Source of the DNA: Cohnella ginsengisoli
GTDB taxonomy: Bacteria; Bacillota; Bacilli; Paenibacillales; Paenibacillaceae
Length of the DNA: 64,000 nucleotides
Direction: 5' to 3'
NCBI RefSeq assembly: GCF_029525555.1
Contig: NZ_JAPDHZ010000004.1
Location: 930,001 to 994,000 of the forward strand
Each line of letters opens with the position of its first letter. The stretch's first letter is position 1. The notes below the pieces were generated by a model that saw only the letters and a list, made by a program, of their open reading frames with translations, was not told the DNA's origin and made no database searches. A program made the position numbers and the translations under genes. Shown piece by piece: positions 28,451 through 38,882 of this stretch.

Positions 28451-31179
28451 ATGCTCAAAAAGTCAGTCAATCTGATCGACTTCAAAAACGTCCTGCCGTT
28501 CGACAGCGAGCTCTTCGGCGTATACCAGCCGCTGCTCGGATGGAAGTCGGAGCGCACGCTGAAGCGGTTCCGCAGAGGCCACGCGCTCGACCGGCGCAAG
28601 CTGATCTCGCTGCTGCAAAGCCGTTACCGCGGCATTTATAAGCTGAGCGGCGTCGAAGGGCATATTCGCGAGATCGAATATATTCATCCCGGGGAGCAGC
28701 CCGGCGCGGTCAAGGGCTTCGGCAGCTTTCTGCTCCAGGCGATCGCGGCCGAGCTGCCGCCGCTTGAGCGCTACAAGCCCGACGTGTGGCAGGAATTCAT
28801 CGACCGGGATAGACTCGACAAACTGCTCAATACCGTCGTCCGCGAGGCTTGCATGAACTGGTACGCCCAGCTGCTGCAGCAGGGCGCCAGCGTGCAGAGG
28901 CTCGTTCGTCTCTCGGCTGCCGCGGCTTCGGAAGCGCTCGAGAAAAAGGTAAACGAGGAATCCGTCATCGCGGGCATGCTGCTCTACTTGGCCGAACACA
29001 AGCTTTACGACCAACTCCGACAGCTGTTCTACAAAACCGAAGCCGACTTGGAATCGCTCCTGCAGGCGCTTTACGCCAGCGATCCGTTCGAAACGCTGGA
29101 CCCTAAAAAAGGATCTGGACCGCGTCGGATTGTCCCCGATCGGCATCGTGCATTTGTTCCGGCAATATTTCTTTGAATTCGATACGTTCCTTGGCGCGCC
29201 GGTCGGTCATGTCTGGCTCAGTCCCGGCGCCTCCGCCGAGCTGATCGAGGTCAGCACGCGCAAGACGACGGTAGAGCGGTCGATCGAGCAGTCGACGGAG
29301 GGCGTCTACCGCAGCGAGCTGTCCACCACGGATCAGGACGAGTTGTCCGACAGCGTGAAGGAGGACAACCGGACGGACACGAAGTTCGGGGCGAACGCCA
29401 ACGCGAAGGAAAGCTGGATCTGGGGCAGCGCCGAACAGTCGGCGAGCTTCGATATGGGCACGACGCAGCAGAAGGCGCGCGAGCAGTCGCACAAGCATAT
29501 GCGCCAACAAACGGAAAAGCTGTCGACGGAAATACGCAAAAACTTTAAGTCCGCCTTCAAGACGGTGACCGAGACGACCGAGACGTCCAGCAAGCGATAC
29601 GTGCTCGCGAATGAAACGGATCAGCTCATCAATTACGAATTCCGCCGCAAAATGCGCCAGGTCGCCGTGCAGGTGCAGGATATCGGTACGTACCTGTGCT
29701 GGCAGACGTACGTGGACGAACCCGGCAAGCAGCTAGGCGTGGCGGAGCTGATGCATATCGCGGCGTCGCCGGACGTCGCCAATATCCCGCATCCCGAAGC
29801 GATCGTGCCGCCGGGCATGGTCGTGACGGATTATCCGATCGACATCTCGTTCGTGCAGACTTCCGAGGACGAAGGCGACAAGGATGAAGGATACACGGAC
29901 GGCAAGGAAGAGGACACGGACTTCAACGAAGGCGACATCGAGACGATACAGGCGGACTTCCCGCAGACGGTCTTGGCCCAGCAGGCCGGCTACCGGCTGC
30001 AGAAGGTGAGCTTCGATACGTCCGGCTCGGATATCCAGCTATCGGTCAAGGATCTGGCGCAGGCGCCGAACAGTACGGAGGCCAAATTCACCGTGCACGT
30101 CAACCACGTGAATTTCCGGGGGGAGCTCGCCGATCCGCGTCATGGCGAAGCTGACCTGGATGCCGGACGAGACGATCGCCAAGCAGATCGAAGACCAGAA
30201 CGAGGCCAACGTCAGCGCATTCACGGCGAGACTGGAGCAGGAGTATCGCAAGGATTTCGTCGAGGCGGCAAGGGAGCGGATCAAGCAGGCGAGCCGGATT
30301 CGCCCCCGCCCCTTTGAGGATCTTCGCGAGGAAGAGCGCATCGTCGTTTACCGCGTGCTGATCCAGGAGCTGCTTACGAAGGGCATTCGGTTCCCGGACA
30401 ACCGCTCCCGCCATGCCGCGGCCGAATTGCTCAATTCCATTTTCGACGTGGACAAAATGCTCTACTTCGTCGCGCCCGAGTGGTGGAAGCCGCGCGACCA
30501 TTCCGGCCAGACCTTCGGGACGCTGGTGCCGAACGGTCAGATCGGCCCCGACGGACAGCCGGTCATGGTGCCGGACGTCGCATCGAGCATTCCGGCAGAC
30601 AGCCTGACAGGTTGGGGCGGGATGAATGAGTATCGCGACGATAATTACTACATCACGGACGAGTCGGATCCCGCGAAGCTCGGGAGCTCGCTCGGCTGGC
30701 TGCTGCAGCTGGACGGCGATAACCTCCGCAACGCGTTCCTGAACGCGCCATGGGTCAAGGCGGTCATACCGATCCGCCCCGGCAAGGAGAAGGCGGCGAT
30801 GAACTGGCTGAAGCAGGTGGAAGGCATGAACGGCATCGGCCCGACCGATATGTACGGCGGAAATGAGCAGGATCTGCAGGGCAAGACGATGCTGGAGGTG
30901 CTGGACCTGCTGTCCGAGAAGGTCAAGGCGAAGCACGACAAGTCGATCCGGACGACGGATTATCCCGATCCCGATCAGCCTGGAGATGCCGCCAGCACGG
31001 TCAGCGCGACGCCGGTCGACAAGGTTTACGAGCATGGCTTCTACCCGCTGCAGGGCGGCTTCCGGGCCCAGATGGGCGACGACTTTGAAGTGTTCGATCA
31101 ATGGATCGAGGTGCTGCCGACGGATCAAGTGGTCGCGGTCGAAGTGAAATACGACCCGAAGACGGGGAGACAAATCTAA
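28451..31179 (+). CDS. Large protein of unknown family, partner of an amidase (two frameshifts)
   Basis: About 908 residues after correction, with no signal peptide or membrane helix. An ATG at 28442 is in frame, but GAAGAGGTG favours 28442-28451 as the start region. Residues ~1-220 are helical. A coiled-coil-like stretch (~300-360) includes QQKAREQSHKHMRQQTEKLS and a Thr/Ser-rich segment. A very acidic linker (~470-495: TSEDEGDKDEGYTDGKEEDT) leads to a second globular half with aromatic patches (FVAPEWWKPRD, LTGWGGMNEYRDDNYYITD). Frames break at six A's (29105-29110) and six G's (30118-30123). The stop overlaps the amidase start. I do not recognise the family. The layout suggests a structural or delivery protein for the amidase. 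Confidence 0.7.
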
Positions 31180-32781
31180 TGGGCAAGCCGAGCGGTCCGC
31201 CGAAGCCCAAGACGGCGAAACCAGCCAAAGGCGCCAAGCCCAAGAAGCCGGCCAAACCGAAGGCGGCGCCGATCGCCCCCGTTGCCAAACGCAGCATGGA
31301 CGACATGCCCGCGGAATCGCTCGAGGCGTTAAAGGAGCGGGAGGCTGCGATCGAAGCCTCCGTTCCCGGTATCGTCAATCCGGCGAAGGACGCAACGGTC
31401 GTGCTGCTGTCGCCTTACGGGTATTTCCGCGTCGTGAAGTTCGACAATCAGGGCAATACGGCGGATCGGCAATATTACCTCTACTTCACGAACAAGAAAT
31501 CCGGCGGGGTATTCGAGGTGCACGGCACGATCGCATGGACCTATATGAACCAGGTGCCGAGGCGCGACGCCATCGAAGATTTTCCGATTCAGGATACGGC
31601 CATCGTGAGCGCGACAGCGCAGGACAGCTTGTCGGCGTTCAGCCGGTACGCGCTGCTATGGACGCAGGCGTCAAACGGCGTGACGACGCGCAACTACGCC
31701 GATTACGCACCGCTCGACGAGAAGGCCTTCGTCTCCTGTACGAGGGAATTCGATCCCGGATTCCCGTCGACGCTCGTCTACAAGAACTGGAAGGGCGAGA
31801 AGACTTCGCATTACAAGACGAGCCGGTTCATTCGGGAGTCTGGCATGCCGACGCAGATTCTGCTTCATGAAACGGCAACGTTCGGCAACCTGAATATTTC
31901 GGGCGTGCGCAAGGAGAAAACTTATTATCCGATCCCTCATTTCTGCGTCAACGAGATCGACAAGAGCGGCAGCGGGCACGTGCTGCAGTTCGTCGATATC
32001 GCCGAGAAGACGTATCACGGGGGAGCTGCTGAACGATCGAGCCGTCGGCATCGAATTCGTCAACGAGCCGATTCAGGAAAAGGACCATGCGGATCTGAAG
32101 AACAGCAAGCGAGGGATTTTCCTGAATACCGTCTTGGACAAATATCCGAAGCTTCACATCCCGCTGGAGTTCGACGAATCGATGACCGACCGGACGTTGA
32201 CCGTGAACAAGACGGATCTGCTTAACTGGGACGCGCTGAAGTCGATCGAGGTCGGCGCGGCCAAGACGAAGGCGGCGACGGAGAAGGACGGGGTCGTGAC
32301 GCTGCGATTCGTCAAGTCCGACAAGTTCGAGCATCTGGCGAGCCTGATGCGGCTATTGCAGAACAAGGGCGGATTCCCCGGGCTCGACATCGATGCCGCG
32401 GAGCAGCACCGGTCCGTCGTGACGAGCGACAAGAAAAAGGTGTTCGTTTTCCAGCACGGGTACGAGGGGAACGAGAAGGAAAAGTTGTTCCACTATGCCG
32501 TCGATATCCGGCAGCGCGGCATTTATACGCATGGCCTGATCGGCGGCCATCACGACGGGTATCTGCAGGGACTATACATGTACTTGAAGTTGATCAAGAA
32601 GCTGGAGCCGCTCGCCTGCCTGCAGACGATGCTGGATTTGCTAGCCAAGAGCAAGCTGCCCAAGGGAACCAAGCGGCCGGCGATCAAGCTGAAGGAAGTG
32701 CTGACGGTGACAAATGGGAGAGAGGAGGTGCCGAAGACGCCGAAGGAGATCACGATCACGAGCTACGTAGAGCTGTCTTAA
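31179..32781 (+). CDS. N-acetylmuramoyl-L-alanine amidase with basic Pro/Lys/Ala tail (frameshifted)
   Basis: About 533 residues after correction. Residues 1-35 are a Lys/Pro/Ala-rich tail (KPKTAKPAKGAKPKKPAKPK), not a signal peptide. A domain of unknown type spans ~65-215. The Amidase_2/PGRP-like catalytic domain (~220-345) has H230 (ILLHETAT), H254 (IPHFCV), H280 (KTYHGELLNDRA) and E292 (AVGIEFVNEP). An extra G in the run 32019-32023 breaks the frame at KTYHG. The C-terminal part is unassigned. It overlaps the upstream unknown by 1 bp (TAATG). Predicted to cut the amide between MurNAc and L-Ala. How it reaches the wall without a signal peptide is open. Confidence 0.82.
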
Positions 32782-32875
32782 GAGCGCCGGCTGCCACGCC
32801 AGTTAAAATGGGCAGCTCCAAAGCCAACCTGAGCAAGCTGAGCGGGTTCACGCTCGGAAAGCCCGAGGAATAAAC

Positions 32876-32917
32876 GAAAGAGGACGGCGCCTTAGCCTTA
32901 GGGCGCCGTCCTCTTTC
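32876..32917. terminator. Bidirectional terminator between amidase and MATE gene
   Basis: A perfect stem of about 16 bp (GAAAGAGGACGGCGCC and its complement) with a 10-base loop. A/T-rich flanks serve both convergent genes. Confidence 0.9.
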
Positions 32918-32924
32918 TATTCAT

Positions 32925-34287
32925 TCAGTGCGAAACGATGGTCGCTGCCGGCGCTTTCCCAGACTTGACGCGGGCTTTGCTCCAATCCAGCTTGACGTAC
33001 CGCCAGCCGTTGGCCAGCGCGGACAGCACCATGTTGCTGCACAGCGCGATCCAGGCGCCGACTTGGCCGTAATCGAACACGACCGTGAGCAACAGCGTGC
33101 CCGGAATGAAGATGATCCAGTTCAGGACGAACGCGATGCGGGACAGATAGTTCGTGTCGCCGATGCCGCGCAGCCCTCCCCCCGAAAATAATGCCCGTCG
33201 TATTGAACAACTGGATGAACGCCGCCAGATGAATGAGCGGAATGACGGCCATGTATACGGCTCGCTCCGGCGTATACAGCTTCGCGATCGGAAGCGCGAA
33301 GATGAACATCAGGATCGAGATAATCACCATGAGCAGGACGCCCAGTACGACCGTCATGAATCCGAAGCGTTTCGCCTCCGCGTGCCGTCCTTTTCCGATC
33401 TCTTGTCCCGTGCCGATCGTCGCTGCCGCCCCGAAGCCGTTCGACGGCATGAACCCGAACGACAGGATGTTCAAGGCGATCTCGTTCGCCGCGATGGCGA
33501 CCGTCCCCAGGCGCGAAATGCACATAGTGAATACGAGCATGCCGAGACTATAGGACAATTCCATCATGCTGAGCTTCGCGCTTTCGAAGACCATCAGCTT
33601 AACCTGCTTCCGTTCGATTCGTTCGAAGTTGCGCGTCAGCAGCGTAGCGTTTAAGTAGCCATAATGGACCCACAGACACAAGCCGAACGTGACGATCTCC
33701 GCGATCAATACGCTCCATGCGGCGCCTTGCAGCCCCATGTCCGGGAATCCGTATTTCCCGTAAGCCAGTACGTAAGTCAGCACGACCACCAGGCCGCTGT
33801 TGATGAGCGCGAGCGTCATCGGCGTCTTGGTGTCGCCTATGGCGCGAAGATAAGCGAAGAACGCGCCGCTGAAGATGCCGAACGCCAGCGCGATCATCCG
33901 GAGCAAGACATAATCGGTACCCAGCGAGACGATCTCGTCGTTCAGCCCCATCGCACGGAGGATGAGCTCGGGCGCGAGCAGACTGCCCGCCAGCAGAATG
34001 ACGGCGAGCGCGCCGGTAAGCGCCAGCGCGATTTGCATCCGCTGATTGGCGAGGCGCATTTCGCCTGAGCCGTAATTTTGAGCGACCAGATAGTTGATCG
34101 CGTTCTGTATGCCGGCGCACAACGCCCACATGTTGTAGATGAGAATGTTCGTCACGCCGACGACCGCGATCGCGGCCGCGCTCAGTTTTCCGACAATCAT
34201 CAAAATGAGCAAGCCCGTAAAGGTCATGGACGAGAACGTTGCGATGGACGGTAAAGCCAGATTCAAAATTCGTTTTGCCAATTGCAC
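32925..34287 (-). CDS. MATE-family multidrug efflux transporter (frameshifted)
   Basis: About 453 residues after correction, with twelve predicted helices in two related halves, as in NorM-type pumps. Typical segments are PSIATFSSMTFTGLLILMIV, GIQNAINYLVAQNYGSGE and GFGAAATIGTGQEIGKG. GTG start (34287) with AGGAGG 9 bp upstream. An extra base in the six-C run 33178-33183 (plus strand) breaks the frame. Corrected it reads IIFGGGLRGIGDTNYLSRIA and ends APAATIVSH. It exports cationic compounds using Na+ or H+. Substrates are unknown. Confidence 0.92.
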
Positions 34288-34584
34288 TTCTTTATGCCTC
34301 CTGCGTGTTGTTGTTCTCGTTGAATTCCAGTCCGTATCAAGCAGACATAGGCTCTATTATAAACCCGTGTTCACAACAATTCCTAGCGGGTTTTGCAACC
34401 TTTTTTGCGCGTAAGAACAATTTCTTTCAAAAAGCTGAGTTCATCCATACACGATTTGCCGCAACGGAGCGTTCTCTCCGAATGGACATCAGCCAATTTT
34501 AGACGAGGGATGATAGACGTCCACTAGGAATTTATCCCCTGTGCATATGATGACTTCATCAAAAAACGGCTAGGAGGACTCATA
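34288..34584. other. Divergent intergenic region, MATE and glycan cluster
   Basis: 297 bp with no gene. It has TATAAT on the minus strand near 34355 for the MATE gene. CATATGATG about 40 bp before the GT61 start loosely fits a mother-cell sporulation -10 (CATANNNT). Confidence 0.35.
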
Positions 34585-35604
34585 TTGATCGGAGCTGGCG
34601 TCTCAAGGCCATTGGACTACTACTTCTGGATGAAAGATTGGGCGGCAAACTCCGGATATGCCCTCTCGGATGTATATTGCCCGATTGCGCTGGATGCTCA
34701 GTTTAACGCTTTTGTAGCTGCCATACCTGGCGGCAGGGTCTACGGAGACGACGGAACCGTCATTTCGCCTGATAATTGTCTCATTTGGGAAGTTTCCTAC
34801 GACTGGGGCAACGATCCGAAGAAACATCCGATTTTTCTCCAGAATAACCTGCCGCCCCCCGCCTATGTGCCGGGCAATATCGTCGTTCTTACCAAAGTGG
34901 GCGCCTCCAATTTTTATCACTGGATGTACGATGTGCTGCCGCGTATTTATTTGCTCGCCTGCAGCAGGCTGCCCGTCGATAAGTACGTCGTTAGCAAAGA
35001 CCTGCAACCCTTTCAGTTCGAGACGTTAAGGGCGATGGGGATTAGCGAGGACCAACTGATTCACAGCGGCAACGATTTTCATATGGAAGCCGAGCGTCTG
35101 ATCGTGCCTTCGATCGGATTCGGCCAGAAGTGGGTTTACCATTTTTTAAGAAGCGAATTTCTATCCGTCGAGCCTCGGCCTACGCGAAAATTATACGTTA
35201 GCCGTACGCAATCCATCGGACGAACATTGACGAACGAAGCCGAGGTCGTGGCGATATTGCAATCGCTCGGATTCGAAACCGTCTATCCGGAGCAGCATTC
35301 CGTAAGCGAACAAGCTAAGCTCTTCTCGGAAGCCGCCTACGTCATCGCTCCGACCGGCAGCGCATTGACCAACTTGACGTTCAGCAGCCACCAAACCAAG
35401 GTGCTGGAGCTATTTTCGCCTAACTTTATCGTGCACGATATTAAGCGCATATGCGGATACGGCGGATTGGAGCATCATTCGCTCATGGGCGTCGGAAGCC
35501 GGCCGCCGAAGTATGAAGGAATCCCTTGGTATTGGTACGGCCTGGACGATATTACGGTATCCACTTCCGAGTTGATCGCGGTTTGCAAGCAAATGGGCTT
35601 ATAG
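34585..35604 (+). CDS. Glycosyltransferase family 61 (DUF563-type) protein
   Basis: 339 residues. The GT61 hallmarks are NFYHWMYDVLPRIYLLA around residue 112, KLYVSRTQSIGRTLTNE, and EQAKLFSEAAYVIAPTGSAL near 245-265. The start is TTG at 34585 with AGGAGGA just upstream. No ATG is available nearby. It opens a long glycan-synthesis cluster. GT61 enzymes transfer various sugars (often xylose or GlcNAc) onto glycans or proteins. Donor and acceptor are not predictable here. Confidence 0.85.
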   Translation: MIGAGVSRPLDYYFWMKDWAANSGYALSDVYCPIALDAQFNAFVAAIPGGRVYGDDGTVISPDNCLIWEVSYDWGNDPKKHPIFLQNNLPPPAYVPGNIVVLTKVGASNFYHWMYDVLPRIYLLACSRLPVDKYVVSKDLQPFQFETLRAMGISEDQLIHSGNDFHMEAERLIVPSIGFGQKWVYHFLRSEFLSVEPRPTRKLYVSRTQSIGRTLTNEAEVVAILQSLGFETVYPEQHSVSEQAKLFSEAAYVIAPTGSALTNLTFSSHQTKVLELFSPNFIVHDIKRICGYGGLEHHSLMGVGSRPPKYEGIPWYWYGLDDITVSTSELIAVCKQMGL

Positions 35605-35655
35605 ACCGCGAATGCCGAAGATGATCCTTTTTTATAGAAGGAGGGAACGAAATCC

Positions 35656-36903
35656 ATGAAAATACTCCTGGCTACTTACTGGGGGGTTGCCGCATATCGG
35701 GGGCGTGGATCTCTACGTTCGGCAGCTAAAAAACGGACTTGAGCGAAGAGGGCACAAGGTCGATATATTGAGCCGTCTTCCGGATGGAAGTGGTTATTCC
35801 CTTCTGAATAAGGGCGCAGCGGTGCTCAGAAGCGCGATTCACCCGCTCGTCGAAGCGAATGCGAAGGGCTATTTTGAAGATCATATTCCCGATTTGGATC
35901 CCCTTATTCAAGAATTGGAAATCGAGCGGTACGCTTATGAATTAGGAGCGGCTTACTTTGACGTCGGCTCCTATGATCTCATTCATGCGCAGGATATTAT
36001 CTCGGCCAAGGCATTATCCCGCATCAAGAAGCCGGATACCGCGCTGGTCACGACCATCCATGGCTATTGGGCCGGCGAGTGGTTTCTTACCCTCCGCGAA
36101 CAGCGGATGCTGGATGACCCCGCTCGAAGAGAAAGGCTTTGGCAGTATGCCGGCTTTCGCGAGCAAAGCGGCCTGATTCCTGCCGATGCCGCTACGCTGC
36201 CCACGAACTGGATGAGAGATATTATGAGCAATGATTTTGCGGTACCGCTCGAGAAGCTAACCGTCGTGCCAAACGGCATCGATATTGGAGATTTTATGAA
36301 GCGGATGAATGCCGGAACGACTTTCCGGTGCCCGCACGATAAAAAAAGCGATTATCTGTTCGGCGAGACTTGATACGATCAAAGGCCATAAGTACCTCAT
36401 TCGCGCGCTGGCCCGGTTAAAGCAAGACCGGGACGATTGGGTATGCTTGCTGGTCGGAAACGGAGGATTGGAATTTAATCTTCGCGAGTTGGTGAAGGTC
36501 CACGGCATCGAGGAGAACGTGATGTTTATGGGGTTGAGGGGGAGACGTGCCCGCGCTGCTGGGCCATTCGCATATTTTTGTACTTCCCAGCCTGCAAGAC
36601 AATCATCCGTATGCCGTCATGGAGGCGCAAGTCGCAGGGAACGCGGTCATCGTGTCCGATGCCGGCGGGATGCCTGAAATGGTTAATCACGGCGTGACGG
36701 GTCTGGTATTCGAGAAAGGCAATGACGAACAGCTATACCAACATTTGCGGACCTACATGAGCGACGAGCCGTTCCGCCATTATGTAGCGGAAGAAGCCAA
36801 ATCGTTCGGCCACGCACACTGGTCGTTAGATCTGATGATGGAGCGAATGCGAGGTATTTACGAAACGGCGCTGTCCCGGAATAGAGGGGGAGTTCGTGTG
36901 TGA
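35656..36903 (+). CDS. Glycosyltransferase family 4 (three frameshifts)
   Basis: About 414 residues after correction, a GT-B enzyme. The N-terminal half begins MKILLATYWGLPHIGGVDLY. The C-terminal donor-binding half includes IICSARLDTIKGHKYLIRAL and the E-x7-E region HIFVLPSLQDNHPYAVMEAQ. Extra bases lie in the G run 35681-35686, the A run 36341-36347 and the G run 36538-36542 (corrected GLRGDVPALLGHSHIFVLP). It is a clear paralogue of the minus-strand gene at 38883-40106, with matching openings and matching SLQDN.PY..MEA blocks. It overlaps the next GT4 gene by 4 bp. Confidence 0.9.
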
Positions 36904-38435
36904 AAATCTTGCTGTTCTCCCATCTCAGCGGGGCAAGCTATATTACCGGCGCCGAAAAATATTTATTTCTCTTCGCGCAGGAGCTTTCTTCGGCAGCGGA
37001 ATGCACGTTGTTCGTTCCCCAAGAAGGCATCTTGAAGGCGAACGCGGACCGGGCAGGCATCCCGACCCGGATCGAATCCATCCCGCTGATGTGGAATCTC
37101 TACGTTCCAGACGAACGAATCGCCCTTGAAGAGGCTGCGATTCTGGCCGAAAACAAGCACGCCGGGCTCATCCTGCTGCTTCAACAGTATCGGCCCGATG
37201 CGGTCATTGTGAATACCTGCGTGAACGCGCTCCCCGCGATCGCCGCCAAGGAGCTTGGCATTCCGGTCGTTTGGATGGTGATGGAGAACATTGATCGGAA
37301 TGAATATACGATGCAGTCCGTTCAATTGATCCATCGGTATTCCGATCTCATCGTACATGTATCCGACCATTCGCGATCTTGCTTCAGACCGATCGTCCCC
37401 GACGATAAACTGTTGCTGCTGCCGCCCGCTTCGCCGGAGAGCGAGCCGGGTCGGGCTTCGAGTCCGCAGCTGCATGAATATAGGGCATGGACAGAAGGGA
37501 TGCCTCCTCATCGTTTTCTGATCGGCTATATTTCGGCGGGCATTCAACGTTCGAAGGGGCTGCACCACTTTCTAGCTATGGCACTTAGGTTATGCGAAGT
37601 GCGCAAGGATCTGTGCTTCCTTTGCGTCGCCGGATCGGTTGGCGATTACGAATACGAACGTCAATGCCAGTCGATGGTAGAGCAGTCGGCCTTTCACGAT
37701 CGTTTCCGATTTGCGGGCTTTCAGTCTGACTTAAGCAGCCTCTATCCGAGCCTAAGCGCGGTCGTGATCCCAAGCTTAGTCGACGAAGGATTCGGGATGG
37801 TCGCGCTGGAGGCGCTGCTGCATGGCACGCGTACAATCGCCTATCGTTCCGGAGGGCTTAGCGAGATTTTGACGGCAGCGGGCCAAGAGCATTGGCTCGT
37901 AGAAAAGGGAGACATCGACGGCTTGTACGGCAAGGTAAAATCCGTACTTGAGCAGCCATCCGACGCCGTCGACATCCGACGCGTCACCCAAGCGTTCGGG
38001 ATCGATGCCTACAAATCCAGATTGGCAGCCTTTCACAATACGTTGCGCATGCTCGATCTCGAGGCGAACGAACGCAGAAAGGCTGCCTTTCGGCCTTTAA
38101 AGCAGCACCGAGTCTACATGGGAGATCGGACGCAGGTGAGATACGTGCTGCGAAGAGGGATGAAGCTGCGGGTCGCCTCGCAGTCGAACGGCGTTCGCCA
38201 ACGCCGCGTGCTCGTCGTTCCGGAATCCCGGTTATACGCGTACCCTTCGGGCGAAGACATTCAGTACGAATCCGCGCGTTCGGTATCCAAGCGCCGAGCG
38301 AAAAGAAAAAGCGCGAAAAGCAGGGCTAAAGCTTACAAATCGCGAAAAAGAAAAAAATTACCCTTAAAGGGATTACCGAGACAAAAACGGCGTCGAAAGT
38401 CCCAGCATCGCCTAAGGCAAAAAACGAAAAAATAA
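36900..38435 (+). CDS. Glycosyltransferase family 4 with highly basic C-terminal tail
   Basis: 511 residues, GTG start overlapping the previous stop (GTGA). Residues ~1-385 are a GT-B glycosyltransferase (LLFSHLSGASYITGAEKYLF, the donor-site VIPSLVDEGFGMVALEALLH). About 125 residues follow that are not part of the family: a linker rich in Arg/Val/Tyr, then a tail of about 50 residues that is mostly Lys, Arg, Ser and Ala (SKRRAKRKSAKSRAKAYKSR, LPRQKRRRKSQHRLRQKTKK). The tail resembles the neighbouring basic protein at 38493-38867 and CotG-like spore coat proteins in composition. It may hold the enzyme on an anionic surface. That is inference. Confidence 0.88.
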   Translation: MKILLFSHLSGASYITGAEKYLFLFAQELSSAAECTLFVPQEGILKANADRAGIPTRIESIPLMWNLYVPDERIALEEAAILAENKHAGLILLLQQYRPDAVIVNTCVNALPAIAAKELGIPVVWMVMENIDRNEYTMQSVQLIHRYSDLIVHVSDHSRSCFRPIVPDDKLLLLPPASPESEPGRASSPQLHEYRAWTEGMPPHRFLIGYISAGIQRSKGLHHFLAMALRLCEVRKDLCFLCVAGSVGDYEYERQCQSMVEQSAFHDRFRFAGFQSDLSSLYPSLSAVVIPSLVDEGFGMVALEALLHGTRTIAYRSGGLSEILTAAGQEHWLVEKGDIDGLYGKVKSVLEQPSDAVDIRRVTQAFGIDAYKSRLAAFHNTLRMLDLEANERRKAAFRPLKQHRVYMGDRTQVRYVLRRGMKLRVASQSNGVRQRRVLVVPESRLYAYPSGEDIQYESARSVSKRRAKRKSAKSRAKAYKSRKRKKLPLKGLPRQKRRRKSQHRLRQKTKK

Positions 38436-38457
38436 AAGGCATATGCCGTTTGAAAAG

Positions 38458-38483
38458 CCCCCCCTTTGTCGCCAAAGGGGGGC
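38458..38483 (-). terminator. Hairpin between convergent genes in the glycan cluster
   Basis: Stem CCCCCCTTTG/CAAAGGGGGG with a 4-base loop (TCGC). On the minus strand it is followed by CTTTTC, so it best serves the basic-protein gene. The plus-strand GT4 lacks a T tract but may also end here. Confidence 0.65.
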
Positions 38484-38492
38484 GGAACTTCG

Positions 38493-38867
38493 TTAATGGA
38501 ATTGTCTCATATGGTTGATAACGTCAATATCGGGGGCCTTATAGCCAGGAGGCAGCCCTGCAACGATGCGATCCCATACCGCGCTGTCTACCTGCAAGTG
38601 TTCGGTTTGCCCGGGATGAAGAAATATTCCGTTATACTGGTTACCGGAGACAAGATGGTCAGGCGTCAGCCGTACTCTTCGCGTTCGTTTTTTGCCGACA
38701 GACTTCGTTCGCGAATTTCGAGGCGTTCTCGATCTCTTCCTTGACGTTCTGCGGGATTTTCGCCTCGGCACAACCCGATTTTTCCGCCTGACGGAAACCT
38801 TTTTACCGATTCGTCTGATCCTTTTCCCTTTGAGCGGGTTTGCTCTTCTTCGTTTTTGTTTGGCCAT
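38493..38867 (-). CDS. Protamine-like highly basic protein with small C-terminal domain
   Basis: 124 residues. About the first 68 are dominated by Arg, Lys, Ser and Thr (MAKQKRRRANPLKGKRIRRI, RRKSRRTSRKRSRTPRNSRT). The remaining ~56 form an ordinary compact domain (LVSGNQYNGIFLHPGQTEHL, WDRIVAGLPPGYKAPDIDVI). ATG 38867 has GGAGGT 10 bp upstream. It is 15 bp downstream of the minus-strand GT4 and so likely cotranscribed. The composition resembles the CotG-type basic coat proteins that are phosphorylated during sporulation, or a nucleic-acid-binding protein. No family is recognised. Confidence 0.78.
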   Translation of the reverse strand: MAKQKRRRANPLKGKRIRRIGKKVSVRRKNRVVPRRKSRRTSRKRSRTPRNSRTKSVGKKRTRRVRLTPDHLVSGNQYNGIFLHPGQTEHLQVDSAVWDRIVAGLPPGYKAPDIDVINHMRQFH

Positions 38868-38882
38868 ATCCCATACCTCCGT

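Noticed and set aside
32808..32874. A 21-residue open frame after the amidase gene
   Set aside because: No ribosome binding site and nothing recognisable. Joining it to the amidase would need two base changes.
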